Assembly: GCA_003024785.1 (NCBI GenBank)
Contig: PUQB01000083.1
Span: forward strand, 570,368-634,367
Source: Selaginella tamariscina
Lineage: Eukaryota; Streptophyta; Lycopodiopsida; Selaginellales; Selaginellaceae
Direction: 5' to 3'
DNA: 64,000 nt
A model generated the notes under the pieces. It did no database searches, was not told the origin of the DNA, and saw only the letters and a program-made list of their open reading frames with translations. Positions 37,662 to 48,700 of the stretch are shown in pieces. The translations under genes and the position numbers were made by a program. Every line of letters begins with the position of its first letter. The stretch's first letter is position 1.

Positions 37662-38130
37662 ATATGTATATCGTGTGTATGCGTGTGTGAAACAAATAAA
37701 ATCATACAGATAAACAAACACACACACACATATATATATATACATGAGTGTGCGTGTGTGTGCGAGAAATAGATAAATAAATAGAATTATACAGATACTG
37801 GTACACATAATATATATATATGTGTGTGTATATGTATATCGTGAGTATGCGTGTGTGAGCGAAACAAATAAAATCATACAGATAAACAGGAGTGTGCGTG
37901 CATGTGCAAGAGATAAAATTAATAAATTAATAAAATTATACAGATAAACACAAACACACACACACACACATATATCTGTGTGTGTATATGTATACGAGTG
38001 TGCGTGTGTGTGCGAGAGATAGAGATCTAAATTATATTATTAAGATACACACATATATAATATATGTGAATAAAAATAAATAAATAAACTCAAGAGTGTG
38101 CGTGTGAGAGAGAGAGAGAGATCTCACCTG
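37300..38130. repeat. Compound AC/AT/GT microsatellite minisatellite
   Basis: Diverged units of roughly 120-170 bp each contain CA runs, TA runs, GTGTGTGCGAGAGATAG and AATAAAATTATACAGATA. Translation gives only low-complexity peptides. Confidence 0.85.
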
Positions 38131-38480
38131 TGTGTGAGAGAGAGAAGGAGATTTCACAGCCGCTACCTTACTTCTTAAAACCTAGGAATATACCTAAACC
38201 CTAAAAGGAATAGAATATTTATTAACCCTAATCAAATATTCCTTCTAAGAATATACTTAAACCCTAAAAAGAATAAACTTTAGATTTGCCCTAAACAAAT
38301 ATTCTTTCATTATATTAAGCATGTGCGTGTGCGTGAATGTATCACATACACCCCAAGAATAAAAATCATGCAGGGGTTTAACATGTGTGTGTCCATGAGA
38401 GTGCTAAAGTTTCACGTGCAACGATACATATATACACACATAGTATTATACACATAGACATACATACATATTAGTACATA
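38131..38480. other. Spacer with AACCCTAAA strings
   Basis: AT-rich DNA with a few CCTAAACCCTAAAAGG-type strings at 38180-38280 and GTGTGCGTG strings. No gene is seen. Confidence 0.5.
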
Positions 38481-38494
38481 TTAATATTAGAGAG

Positions 38495-39060
38495 ACAGTC
38501 TAGGATCATGCATTGTGGTATGTATGAGAGAAGAGTGACAATATATATTATGGATCATGCATGGTGTGTATGTTTGAGAGAAGAGAGACAGTACATATTA
38601 TATGAATCATGCATGGTGTGTATGTATGAGAGAAGAGAAAGAGTGTTAACAAATTAAATTCATACACATTGCATATATTAGTACACACATATACATACAC
38701 ACGTGTATACACACAGACATACATACATATTACATGTGTAAATTCAATGTGTTACATAGGGTTTAGGGTTAGGATGGATCATGCATGGTGTTTATGTATG
38801 AGAGGAGTGTTATACACAGATATACATTATACATATTACATAATATTGTAACATCAGTATATATTATAGATCATGCATGGTGTGTATGTATGAGAGAAGA
38901 GACAGGCTACATATTATGGATCATGATCATGCATGGTTGTATGTATGAGAGAAGAGACAGGCTACATATTATGGATCATGATCATGCATGGTGTGTATGT
39001 ATGAGAGAAGGGATTTATGCATGGTGACACTGTGTATGTATGAGAGAAGAGATAGAGTGT
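38495..39060. repeat. Tandem repeat with GGATCATGCATGGTGTGTATG
   Basis: About eight diverged units of roughly 50-70 bp share ATGGATCATGCATGG, TGTATGTATGAGAGAAGAG and ACATATTA. Larger flanking phrases at 38640-38750 and 39055-39170 (GTGTTAACAAAT, CATACACATTGCATATATTAG, TACATGTGTAAATTCAATGTG) are also duplicated. Confidence 0.8.
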
Positions 39061-39359
39061 TAACAAATGAAAATCATACAAATTGCATATATTAGTACAC
39101 ATATATACATACACATGTTATCACACAACATACATATATATTACATGTGTAAATTCAATGTGTTATATACACACAAACTGAGTGCATATAGATCATATGC
39201 GTTGAACATGATGTTTTTCAATAAAGAAGCAACATATAATTTCTCAAGTTTGGTTTAGGGCAATGTGCATGTGTGTGCATATGTGTCTCTGTAAGCGCTT
39301 CTAATGCGTTGCACGTGTATATATAAATTTATGATTATATATATGTGCAAAACAAACAT

Positions 39360-40480
39360 CGAATAATTAAGAAAATAATATTAATATACACACTATGAAC
39401 ATATTTTAAATTATACATAATAATATATGATTTTATCTAATATATAGCCATATATAGTTTTAATAATATATATTAATTTAATATTGATAATAAGGTTTAA
39501 CATTAGAATATTCTTGAAATAATAAGAAATTAATTGAGAAAATCCCATTAATATATACAAATGTAGATCAAGAACTGAAATAATTAACTAAATTAATTAT
39601 GATAATCATGTTTAATATTGAAATATTCTTGGAATAATAAGAAAATAATAAAGAATATCGCATTAATATAAAGAAGATTAATTACTCAAGTAATTAAGAA
39701 AATGATATTAATATACACACTATGAACATATTTTTTATACATAATAATACATCATTTTATCTAATATATAGTCATATATAGTTTTAATATATATATTAAT
39801 TTAATATTGATAATAAGGTTTAACATAAGAATATTCTTGAAATAATAAGAAATTAATTGAGAAAATCCCATTAATATATACAAATGTAGATCAAGAACTG
39901 AAATAATTAACTAAATTAATTATGATAATCATGTTTAATATTGAAATATTCTTGGAATAATAAGAAAATAATAAAGAATATCGCATTAATATAAAGAAGA
40001 TTAATTACTCAAGTAATTAAGAAAATGATATTAATATACACACTATGAACATATTTTAAATTATATAATAATACATCATTTTATCTAATATATAGTCATA
40101 TATAGTTTTAATAATATATATTAATTTAATATTGATAATAAGTTTAACATAAGAATATTCTTGAAATAATAACAAATTAATTGAGAAAATCCCATTAATA
40201 TATACAAATGTAGAATAATTACTGAGATAATTAAGAATAAAACTAATTTAATTATGATAATCATGGTTTAATATTGGAATATTCTTTGAATATTAAGAAA
40301 ATAATAAAGAATATCCCATTAATAGTAGGAAATGTAAATTAATTACTCGAGTAATTAAGAAAATAATAATAATAAACAGACTATGAATATATTTTAAATG
40401 ATACATAATAATATATCAATTATTTATATTAGTGTATATATATATAATATAAACTTAATAATATATACTTGAATATTAAG
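39360..40480. repeat. About 325-bp AT-rich tandem repeat, 3.3 units
   Basis: Unit starts can be aligned at 39364, 39691, 40014 and 40352 (phrase TAATTAAGAAAAT.ATATTAATA followed by CACACTATGAACATATTTT), giving spacings of 327, 323 and 338. The first three units are very similar and the last is more diverged. Confidence 0.92.
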
Positions 40481-41029
40481 AATGTAGAATAATTACAAAA
40501 TTTTTAATATTAAACAGCTTGAAGCACTTGAATGACATTAAATGCAATTTTAAAACACTCATTAAATTGGAGAGTATATATGTCAGACTGTCGGTTATTT
40601 GTTTTAACTCATCTTAAATTTTCTTTTTTGTTATTTCAAAAATTTCGAATTTCTGACATAAGTATTGTCGATCTGACATATAAATTTGAAAATGCATTTA
40701 ATTTCCCCTCAAATTCAGATCTGGTTCTTTCTCCGGCAAGGGTTTTCTTCATTTTTTTATTTTTTACTCTCAGATTTTCTTTTTTCTTTTAAGTGATCAG
40801 CTCAGAGCGACATTAAATTGGGTGCGCTATTGTTTATAGGAAAGCACGGCGCCTTCAGTGCTATTTAAAGTATTATAAACAAATTTAGATATATTTATAA
40901 AGATTCACTTTCTTACATTCTCTCTTAAATTTTAAAATTTAAGAATTTAGGAATGCATTAGGATTACAATATATTCTATTAGGGTTTATTCCATTTAAAT
41001 ATACTTCTAACTTAATATTCTCGGTTAGC
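40481..41029. other. AT-rich spacer before array 2
   Basis: No gene is supported. One open frame (40532-40792) is low-complexity Phe/Leu-rich and unlikely to be coding. Confidence 0.5.
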
Positions 41030-41845
41030 CGGGGCGGCGGGATTAATCTGACTATTTTTTTTTGCCTCTTTGAAGAGGTGGTAGGATTAATCCCGCCACC
41101 ATCTCTTTGATAGCTATGGCAGAATTAGTCCAGGCAATGCTTCTTCGCCTCTTAAAAAAGCAGCGGGATTAATCTCGCCGATAACTCTCTCAACTAATAA
41201 AGATTTACTTGAATTTATTAGAAAGAGTTTGTCGGCGGGATTAATCTCGCCAACCATTTTAAGAGGCAGAGAAGGGGTGGCGGGATTAATCTCGCCACCA
41301 CTTTCCTGTTTTAAATATTTGGGCAGGATTCATTCCAAATCTCTTTGAAATCATAGTTTCGGAGAGAGTTGTGGGCGGGATTAATCCCGTCACTTATTCC
41401 CCGTGGTCAGAGTTGTGGGCGGGATTAATCCCGCCGCCTATTCTTCGTCGTCAGTGTTGTGGGCGGGATTAATCCCGCCCCCTCTTCCTCGTCGGAGGGA
41501 TTTGCGGCGGGATTAATCCTACCGGTACTTCCTTGTTGAAGGGAGTCCGCAGCGAGATTAATCCCGCCGCCTCTCTCCGACGAGGAAGTACCGGTGGCGG
41601 GATTAATCCTGCCAGTACGTCCTCTTCGGAGGGAGTCCGCGGCGGGATTAATTCCGCCGCCTCTCTCCGATGAGGAAGTACCGGCAGCGGGATTAATCCC
41701 GCTGACACTCTCCGATGGGGTAGAGTCGACGACGGGATTAATCCCGCCGACTCACTCCGAAGGGGTAGAATCGACGGCGGGATTAATCTCGCCCATCGTT
41801 CCTCGTCGGATGGAGTCGTGGGCGGGATTAATCCCGTCCATCAGT
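41030..41845. repeat. Palindrome array 2 (about 18 copies, about 45-bp period)
   Basis: Copies of GGCGGGATTAATCCCGCC and variants recur about every 41-47 bp from 41374 to 41837, more irregularly before that. Spacers are themselves related (CTCTCCGACGAGGAAGTACC, GGGTAGAGTCGACG). Because the core is self-complementary and 18 bp long, both strands read AGLIPP, which keeps frames open by chance at 41594-41863 (+) and 41469-41708 (-). Confidence 0.94.
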
Positions 41846-41962
41846 TGTATTAATAAAGCATAAGATATTATGTATTATTGCACATGTATATTATTAAGCA
41901 ACCGCAATTATGATTTCTTAGAAATATTGCATAAACAGATATCATAAATAACACAATTATTT

Positions 41963-44900
41963 ATGTGCAAGACAATATGTATAATACTGGAGATAAAGTA
42001 TGTCTTATTCGGAACAACGAAATAGTTGGCACTGGAACTATGGAAGTTCGAGATGATAATGCATCATGTCACAATATTGCCCAAGGGTCTTGTGTATACG
42101 TATGGGTGAACACCATTTTTAAGCATGTTGAGGTTCCGGGAATGGAATTTAAGGAGGGTTCTCCTGTATTATGGAATTTGGATAAAAGTCAAGGCTGACA
42201 TAGAATATACAGAGTCACAAACAAACAGTAGCACGAGTTTTCCAGATTATGGCTTGCCTGCTGTGATGGATGAGGTGATTCTCTTTCTTCATGAGATTGA
42301 GGTTGGGAGAGGCATCATCACAGCTATAAATCCAATGGAAGTAGTGTCAGAAGAGAAACTAGGGTCCGACTTCGTGGGTGTAGTTGTTGACAAAGGTTTC
42401 ACCTAATGGCACTTTGCATCCTGGATCCCTCGTGAGGTGGCGAACATCTGAATTAAGACGGCAAGATGGTTCAACATATTCTGGGTTGGATTTCAATAAT
42501 AACAACCCGGAGAACAACTCATATTTGAAGAGGTTCCTTGCATTGGTCCTATTGTAAGAAAAAGGCGATTTATGGATTGCAGATCTTCCCCTACAAGTTT
42601 CAGCAAGAGGGTCAAGATGGATCCTACATCTTCCGAAAGTGTTACGAGCATTTCCATGATTGACTGCTGCAAGAAGAAGTGTTGTCAGATGGCAGACCGA
42701 AATGAAATTACCCAATGTAGACATGTCTTTCGTACGCTCACCCAAAAGCAAAGGCATGAGTTTGTATATGCTGCACTAACTGGGTGTATTGATGGAATGA
42801 TCTCGGACACAGGTTATTAAAGTACATCCATGGTATTTAATAAGGTGGCCATCTGCTTCAAAGCTTGGTACAGTATATACGGATCTCAAAGACCACGTTC
42901 TACCGTCAGAGGGATGAGTGGCTAGATGGAGCACGAACCTCAGTACATGGGAACACTCGGTTGGTCAAAACCCGCTCTCACATTATGGCAGCTATAGAGA
43001 TACTCAAGGCTTTTGTGGAAGCAAATGCAGACAGGATGCCTCACAAATGCCGAACCACAAGTGCAGGGGTCAGGGAAAATTTCAAGGTTTTGCCTTCGAT
43101 CTACACTCAATTGAAGCTGTGTGAACATGTGAACAAGTGCCTCAGCTTGATGGGGCTGCAAGCAATCTACACAGGTACCTTCAACAACATATGGAATACT
43201 CATTTTAAGGATGTGGAGATTGCAAAACACTCTAGCTTTTCCAAGTGTAACACTTGTACATCATTAAAGGCTGCAGAGGCTTTGTGCAAAAACCTTGGTG
43301 GAGATCACTGCCATTCAAAAGAAGATGGAGGCCCACATGATTGCACAACAAACTTGCCGGTCTTAGTACTATACACACCGCATGCTTTCTGTGTCACGCC
43401 CATTTGGAAATGTCATGAAACTTCCGATTTCATTGACAGGTATGCTAACACATAGACATGGTTGTGAGTAATATGGACACTTTTCCACTTCCACATTGGT
43501 CTAGCAACTCCAATTTCACTATTGGGTCGTTGGCCATGTGTTTCAGAAACCTTGAAGCCCACTACAGACACGTCCTATTAGTGATCTCAAAGTAAAGAAA
43601 CAACACCTTCAACCTTTACATAATGCTCTCATGAACACGTCTGCACTTGAGGCTACTTGAGAATATGAGAGGCATTGTCAGTAGCCTGCACAAAAAACAG
43701 ATGGCCCTGTTGAGAGTTCAGGTTCAGTGGAGGGATCTAGCTCAAATAGTGTACATGTGTCCTCAACATTAAATAAACTTCCTCGTCATTTGCTTTTACA
43801 GATAGATAATTGTGCAGGCGAGAACAAAAATAGGTAAATCATTTTATTTAAGGGTTTCTCAAGCTCATACTTACTTTTATTTTCTAGATATGTGCTAGTA
43901 ATACTTGTCAATGCTTGTTGCCAAAGGTGTGTTTGAAAACAATCACGCTCAGTTTTCTTATGTTTGGTCACACTCATGAAGATATTGATGCGTTCTTCAG
44001 CAAGGTCTCCAACTCTACAAAAAGGACAAGTGCACTTACCTTACCGCATATGATGAATCTTTTTGAAAATTGCATCTCCAAAAAAAGTTGTGCTTTGCTT
44101 GTGACTGAGGTGCCAGACTTCAAAAAATTTCTCAAGGAGTATATAAAAGAGGGAGTGATTCTTTAGTTGGTCACCTTGTGCCGCTACAATTCTTTTTCTC
44201 ATACGAGATGGTATACCTATTATGCAGTACAAGTTACGGCCATCAGAGCAGGAGTGGTTACCGAAAGAGGGGTTAATGCTCTTCAAAAGTGGAGAGAATG
44301 GAAAGCCACTTCTCCCAGAAGGACAACCAGACCCTATTCCATTGAGTGCCCAGCTCAAGGAACAAGAGGTTATTATTGATGGCATCAAAAAAATGTGGCA
44401 TGGGTTCAAAAATCGATGCCAAAGAATTCTGATAAGGCAACTGGTTACTCAGAACTATATAAGCATGTGGTCGACTATTGGGAGACTGTTGTTCGAGAGT
44501 TGGAAGGGCCTACTGTCACAAGTACAGAATTGCAACACCCTTTTGGCCTAAAACAAGGTGGCGAGAGGAGATTGAAATGACATCACTGAGCACAGACGAC
44601 ATAGAAGCCAGTAGTGATGTGGAAGTGCAAACCCCACACTTTGTTGGACAAAGGAACCAAAAACCTAAAGCATACTTTGATTGCTGCCAGGATCTTCAAA
44701 AACTAATGATGGTTCTCATTACTCCAGATGCGTCATATAATCAGCCTATTTGGATGGGTCAAATTATCGACACACCTGAAGTAATCACAAAAAATAATTG
44801 TTAAGGTTGCATGGTTCAAACCACAAAAAAGGCGACACGAGAAGGAGAGCGAAAGATATAATGGATGCCTAGAGAAAACATGGTCTCCCAATCAAAAAGA

Positions 44901-45012
44901 CCCAGCATGTTTTATAAATGTTAAATCCATTCGATATGGGTGGATGTCAAGAAGCGTTGATAAAGTCACGATTAACAAAACTGCAAGGGAATGTATGTTT
45001 TCTGAAGCTTAA
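41963..45012 (+). CDS. Transposase-like gene with GHTHEDID motif (DUF7869-like), broken or intron-containing
   Basis: The open pieces, in order, are: an N-terminal part (YNTGDKVCLIRNNEIVGTGT, CVYVWVNTIFKHVEVPGM), a middle part at 42865-43455 (SKTTFYRQRDEWLDGAR, CNTCTSLKAAEALC), LLLQIDNCAGENKNR at about 43793-43838, and TLSFLMFGHTHEDIDAFFSK at about 43942-44005. A C-terminal module reads NQPIWMGQIIDTPEV, VKVAWFKP, then PACFINVKSIRYGW and ends KTARECMFSEA with TAA at 45010-45012. Proteins with DNC..ENKNR followed by GHTHEDID recur as repetitive genes in many eukaryotes; I associate them with DUF7869 from memory. The spaced acidic residues are compatible with an RNase H-fold transposase. At 43838-43910 there is a likely intron (AATAGG|TAAATC.. 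to TTCTAG|ATATGTG). Other interruptions look like frame loss. Confidence 0.65.
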
Positions 45013-45493
45013 AGCAATTACAAAATTATAAAATATCATATATTTAATATTCATAATTATTATAAACTCTTTAATAATAGTACCAAATTGTTTACTTAAC
45101 TATATAAATTTAAAAAATGATATGGAAGATTGACTATATTATTATAGGATTTTATATATATATATATTATTACTACTACAAATTTTTAATTAATAATGTT
45201 ATATTTAAATATTAATATTTTAATAACAACATCAATATTTATATAATGTACCTCTTATGCTCTTCCTTAATTGTTATATTAGGCAATATATTATATAATT
45301 TAATACTTCTACTTTTATAATGTTATTAATTTTTGTTCAATGAATGCTATAATTTATTAAAGGGTCGAATACAAAATAGAATATTCTAAAGAATATTCTA
45401 TTTTCAAACATATATTCTAAAGAATATTCCTTTAATATTAGAAAATGTAATTAAATAGTTAAAATTGCTAATTATTAGAAATGGGACTATAGC
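45013..45493. other. AT-rich subterminal region
   Basis: Dominated by A/T, with palindromic strings AGAATATTCT and AAAGAATATTCC at 45377-45434. On the opposite strand it loosely resembles the DNA just inside the left end (26274-26450). Confidence 0.5.
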
Positions 45494-45520
45494 CATGCCC
45501 ATTTTAGTTACAACTTGCAT
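45494..45520 (-). repeat. Right inverted-repeat end
   Basis: The reverse complement of this 27-bp stretch equals 26247-26273 except at one position. It is followed directly by the AT-rich lead sequence also found at 36290-36370. Confidence 0.7.
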
Positions 45521-45599
45521 AGATATTATGATAAGATGATATAAGTAAATAAAATGAGATAAGCAACTTATATATACTAATACACATATACATTCACAT

Positions 45600-46026
45600 G
45601 GAAGGGGTGCGAGATTAATCCTGCCACCCTTCGTAGTCCACTAAAATGATGTGTGGGATTAATCTCACCATCCTTCTCCGTCCCAGACAAAAGATTTGAT
45701 TTGGCCCACCATTTCAGGGACCGAGAAGGGTGGTGGGATTAATCCCGCTCATCATGGAAGGGATGGCAGAATTAATCTTGCCACCCTTCTCAGTCCCCTA
45801 AAATGGTGTGCGGTATTAATTCTGTCACCCTTCTCCATCTTAGACAGAAATGGTTGGGATTGATTTGGTCCACCAATGTAGAAAATAGGGAAGGGTGGTG
45901 TCACCCCTTCCATGCATGGTGGGCGAGATTAATCCCACCCACGACACTCTCATATGGATAATGGCAGTGGGCAGGATTAATTCCGCCCCACACTCATTGA
46001 GACATAAAGGGTGGCGGGATTAATCC
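45600..46026. repeat. Palindrome array 3 (about 8 degenerate copies), cut by an LTR
   Basis: The lead sequence (45522-45604) repeats 36289-36372 almost base for base. Then come degraded palindromes such as GCGAGATTAATCCTGCC and GGTGGGATTAATCCCGC. The array stops at 46026, where an LTR begins inside a palindrome copy. Confidence 0.88.
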
Positions 46027-46639
46027 TGTTAAACATAGAAAATCCTACGATCTAAAACATAGTAGTGGACGCCACCGACATACCCGAATTAAGGGTCTAT
46101 CGGAATAAGAAAAAATAAAATAGTGTATAGATCAGACTTCAGAAGAATGGGAAAGGGTAAGGATGGCAAAGTATGTAGCAGGTAGTACTGTGGATCCCGT
46201 CACAGTACTGAGAAATGAACAATATACACCAAAACAATAAGATGAGCAAGAAATAGTCGTATTGAGAGTGAAAAGAAACTTATATTATGTCTGCACATGA
46301 CACATAGTACAACATTACACATACTTCGAATCCCATTCTAGTCCTAATCTGGTCTATTTATACCTGTACTCTTGGTCCCATACTAGTAGTTATATTAACT
46401 ACCTCTTAGCATTATCCATTCAGTTACTGTAACTTCTTCTTATCCTTCTGTACTCCGCTTCAAACAGCGTATTGCGGTAGTAACTCTCTCTCTTATTACG
46501 ATAGTGACTTGTACTCCAATATTTCTGTCCAACTCTCATTTTTACAATATATACTTTTTTTGGTGTTTTTCCCATTAAATTTGCTCATGAAATAAAACGC
46601 ATCTAAGATCCTTCTACATGTTTAACTACGATCCTAACA
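46027..46639 (-). repeat. 3' LTR of a minus-strand LTR retrotransposon
   Basis: Read on the minus strand it begins TGTTAGGATCGTAG and ends TATGTTTAACA, 613 bp, with TGTT/AACA borders. A TATA box (TATAAATAG) lies at 46356-46364. Immediately outside the 46639 end, the minus strand reads CTGGGGGGA, a polypurine tract, so the internal region lies to the right and this is the 3' LTR. Confidence 0.8.
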
Positions 46640-48690
46640 TCCCCCCAGACTAGAAGTGTTGCATCACCCTGATGCAACCTTATGATGTCCCCATTGCTCC
46701 GCAGAAAGACGCGATTATAGTCTTGAGCTTGTGATTCTCCTCATGTAGTTTGCGTACTTCTTCGGTGTCGTCAATAGTTGTGGCGGTTGTTGGGTTGAAA
46801 TCATGAACTTGTCATGGATGTTGCATACTTGGTCAGCTTGTGTGTGTACGATATCCATAAGTACCTTGTGTTGTTTGTACATACGACGCGCAATGTTGGA
46901 CTGTTCATGGAGTTGCTTGTCGATGGCATTACAGCGGTCATGGAGTTGCTGAGTGACAGTTGCCTCTCCTCTTTGCATTGCTACTTGCTGTATGAGGGAA
47001 TCCACAACACTCCGAAGATGCGATAACTAACTTTCGAGAGTAGAATCATTTGACGGTCTTGCGGTGGTAATCCGGGTGAAGCAATTTGATCACACGTGTG
47101 CTTTGAACCTCTGAGTGTGTCGTGCTCCTGTCAATCCAATGCGTGATGCCCCATTTGTTGTGGTTGGGGTAGGGTTCTTGCTCCTTCCCTTTATCATGAA
47201 TGTCGTTCTTGGCTTGATGTCCAGGTGTGAGTGAGGGTGAATGTGGTTCTTGATGTGTTTACTAAACAGCTGGATTCCGTATTTCCTCTGTCGTATTTCG
47301 TACCTATTGTGTTATGATGTGAGGAATACCTATAGTAGAAGGAGGTTGAGTTGAGGGAGATGACGGCATTATGATGTCTTCCATATGGACATTGTCTAAC
47401 GATCCTGAGTCTCCACAGTCCATGTGTACTGTGAAGGTTGATGCCGTGGGTTTAGTGCGCATTCTCCATAGGTCACCTCGTGGTAACGGTCTTCTCTGCA
47501 AGAGTTGATCATCTTCTTCTTCATCTTCCACAAATTGGTAGGACATCAGTTCCTGTGTTTGTGGCTCGTCAGGTTTCTTCGCTTGTGATCATGGTCGCTT
47601 CTTTGACTTGGTTGGCAGTGATGCATCCAAATCACGAGTGTCTAAAATGTTGTCTGGGTATGGGAACTGAGACCTAACCAAAATTCCATCCTTGTCGTCA
47701 TTACCGGTGTACCTATTGGTGCCAAATCTGCAGCCGTAATACAGAGTGCTGTTAGAATGTGATGGAGCACTGGAAATACAGTTGTCTCCTTATCCTTGCT
47801 TTTGGGATTGTGTAGAGTTTGTAGCTCACGTTGTAATCCCACTACGACTAGCTCCCCCCAATCCAGTTCGACTGTATGATAAAGGCAATAGTGATTGCCT
47901 TGATGCGGCTCTTATGGGGCTCTCGTAAGATGGACATTGGTGCTATGTTGGCAGTCCTCTGCTTCTGGAGAAACCGATCATAGTTGTCGGTGTAGGATTG
48001 AATGTACTGTGGACTTGCGGAATTGGATTGAATGAAGCATGCAGTTCTGGAAATTCAAAACATCCCTAATAAGCTTACTTGTGAAAGCAAATGCCCCACC
48101 GTGTAGTTGTAAGGCCTTGAGTTGTGGTGCATAAGCATTGATTGCTTGATCAACTAAACACTCCCTTGTTGGTTTAATCGTTGTGAAGGAATATGTCAAA
48201 GTACTTTTCCAATTGCATTTGTTATATCCATTCGTATCTCGGAAATGTGTTGGTGTTGGATGAGCAACACGGTACAATACTGGTGAAAGTGGAACTGAGA
48301 CTGGCAAGTGCGGCACTATTGGTTTGGACTGGGATGCTGAATTCAGTGCTGTAGCGGAAAGTTTGGAATTGCTTGTTGTGTTGGTGAACTCGTCCATGGA
48401 TTCCATTACTGACTGGTGAATGAAGGAAGAAAAAGAAGGACTTGAAGATCGTAAGGAAGAAGAAATTTATGAGCTTGGAATTGCTTGTTGTGTCGGTGAA
48501 CTCGTCTATGGATTCCATAGTGACTGGTGAATGAAGGAAGAAAAAGAAGGACTTGAAGATCGTAAGGAAGAAGAAATTTATGAGCTTGGAATTGCTTGTT
48601 GTGTCGGTGAACTCGTCTATGGATTCCATTAGTGACTGGTGAATGAAGGAAGAAAAAAGAAGGACTTGAAGATCGTAGGAAGAAGAAATC
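46640..48690 (-). mobile_element. Internal region of the minus-strand LTR element, gag-like or non-autonomous
   Basis: Open pieces on the minus strand are 47978-48406 (MESMDEFTNTTSNSKL, ECLVDQAINAYAPQLKALQL, FTSKLIRDVLNFQNCMLHSI), 47304-47546 (acidic and Pro/Ser-rich) and 46715-47005 (QLHDRCNAIDKQLHEQSN, a coiled-coil-like stretch). I find no zinc knuckle, reverse transcriptase or integrase. A second LTR is not visible to the right, so the element is incomplete or non-autonomous. A role in particle assembly is only an inference from position. Confidence 0.5.
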
Positions 48691-48700
48691 TATGAGCTTG
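48365..48700. repeat. About 112-bp tandem repeat, three units
   Basis: Unit starts (GGAATTGCTTGTTGTGT) fall at 48365, 48477 and 48588, spacings 112 and 111. On the minus strand each unit encodes MESIDEFTDTTSNSKL, so the amplified DNA contains the start of the open frame. Confidence 0.93.

Larger units (their letters stand above)
26247..45520. mobile_element. Candidate 19-kb TIR-bounded element (transposase-like gene, duplicated cargo, palindrome arrays)
   Basis: A 27-bp sequence at 26247-26273 (core TTGTAACTAAAATGGGCATG) recurs inverted at 45494-45520 with one mismatch. DNA just inside both ends is AT-rich with related palindromic strings (GGAATATTCC, AGAATATTC). The block contains a transposase-like gene near its right end (41963-45012), two tandem copies of a gene pair at its left, and internal repeat arrays. 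I see no convincing target-site duplication. The same 27-bp end also occurs in direct orientation at 31279-31305, where the second cargo copy begins, so the layout could also come from nested insertions or rearrangement. Confidence 0.4.

Noticed and set aside
37224..37967. Long minus-strand frames rich in Cys, Val, Tyr and Ile
   Set aside because: They are translations of CA/TA microsatellites and have no coding character.
40532..40792. An 86-residue frame before array 2
   Set aside because: It is Phe/Leu-rich low complexity in AT-rich DNA without support from neighbours.
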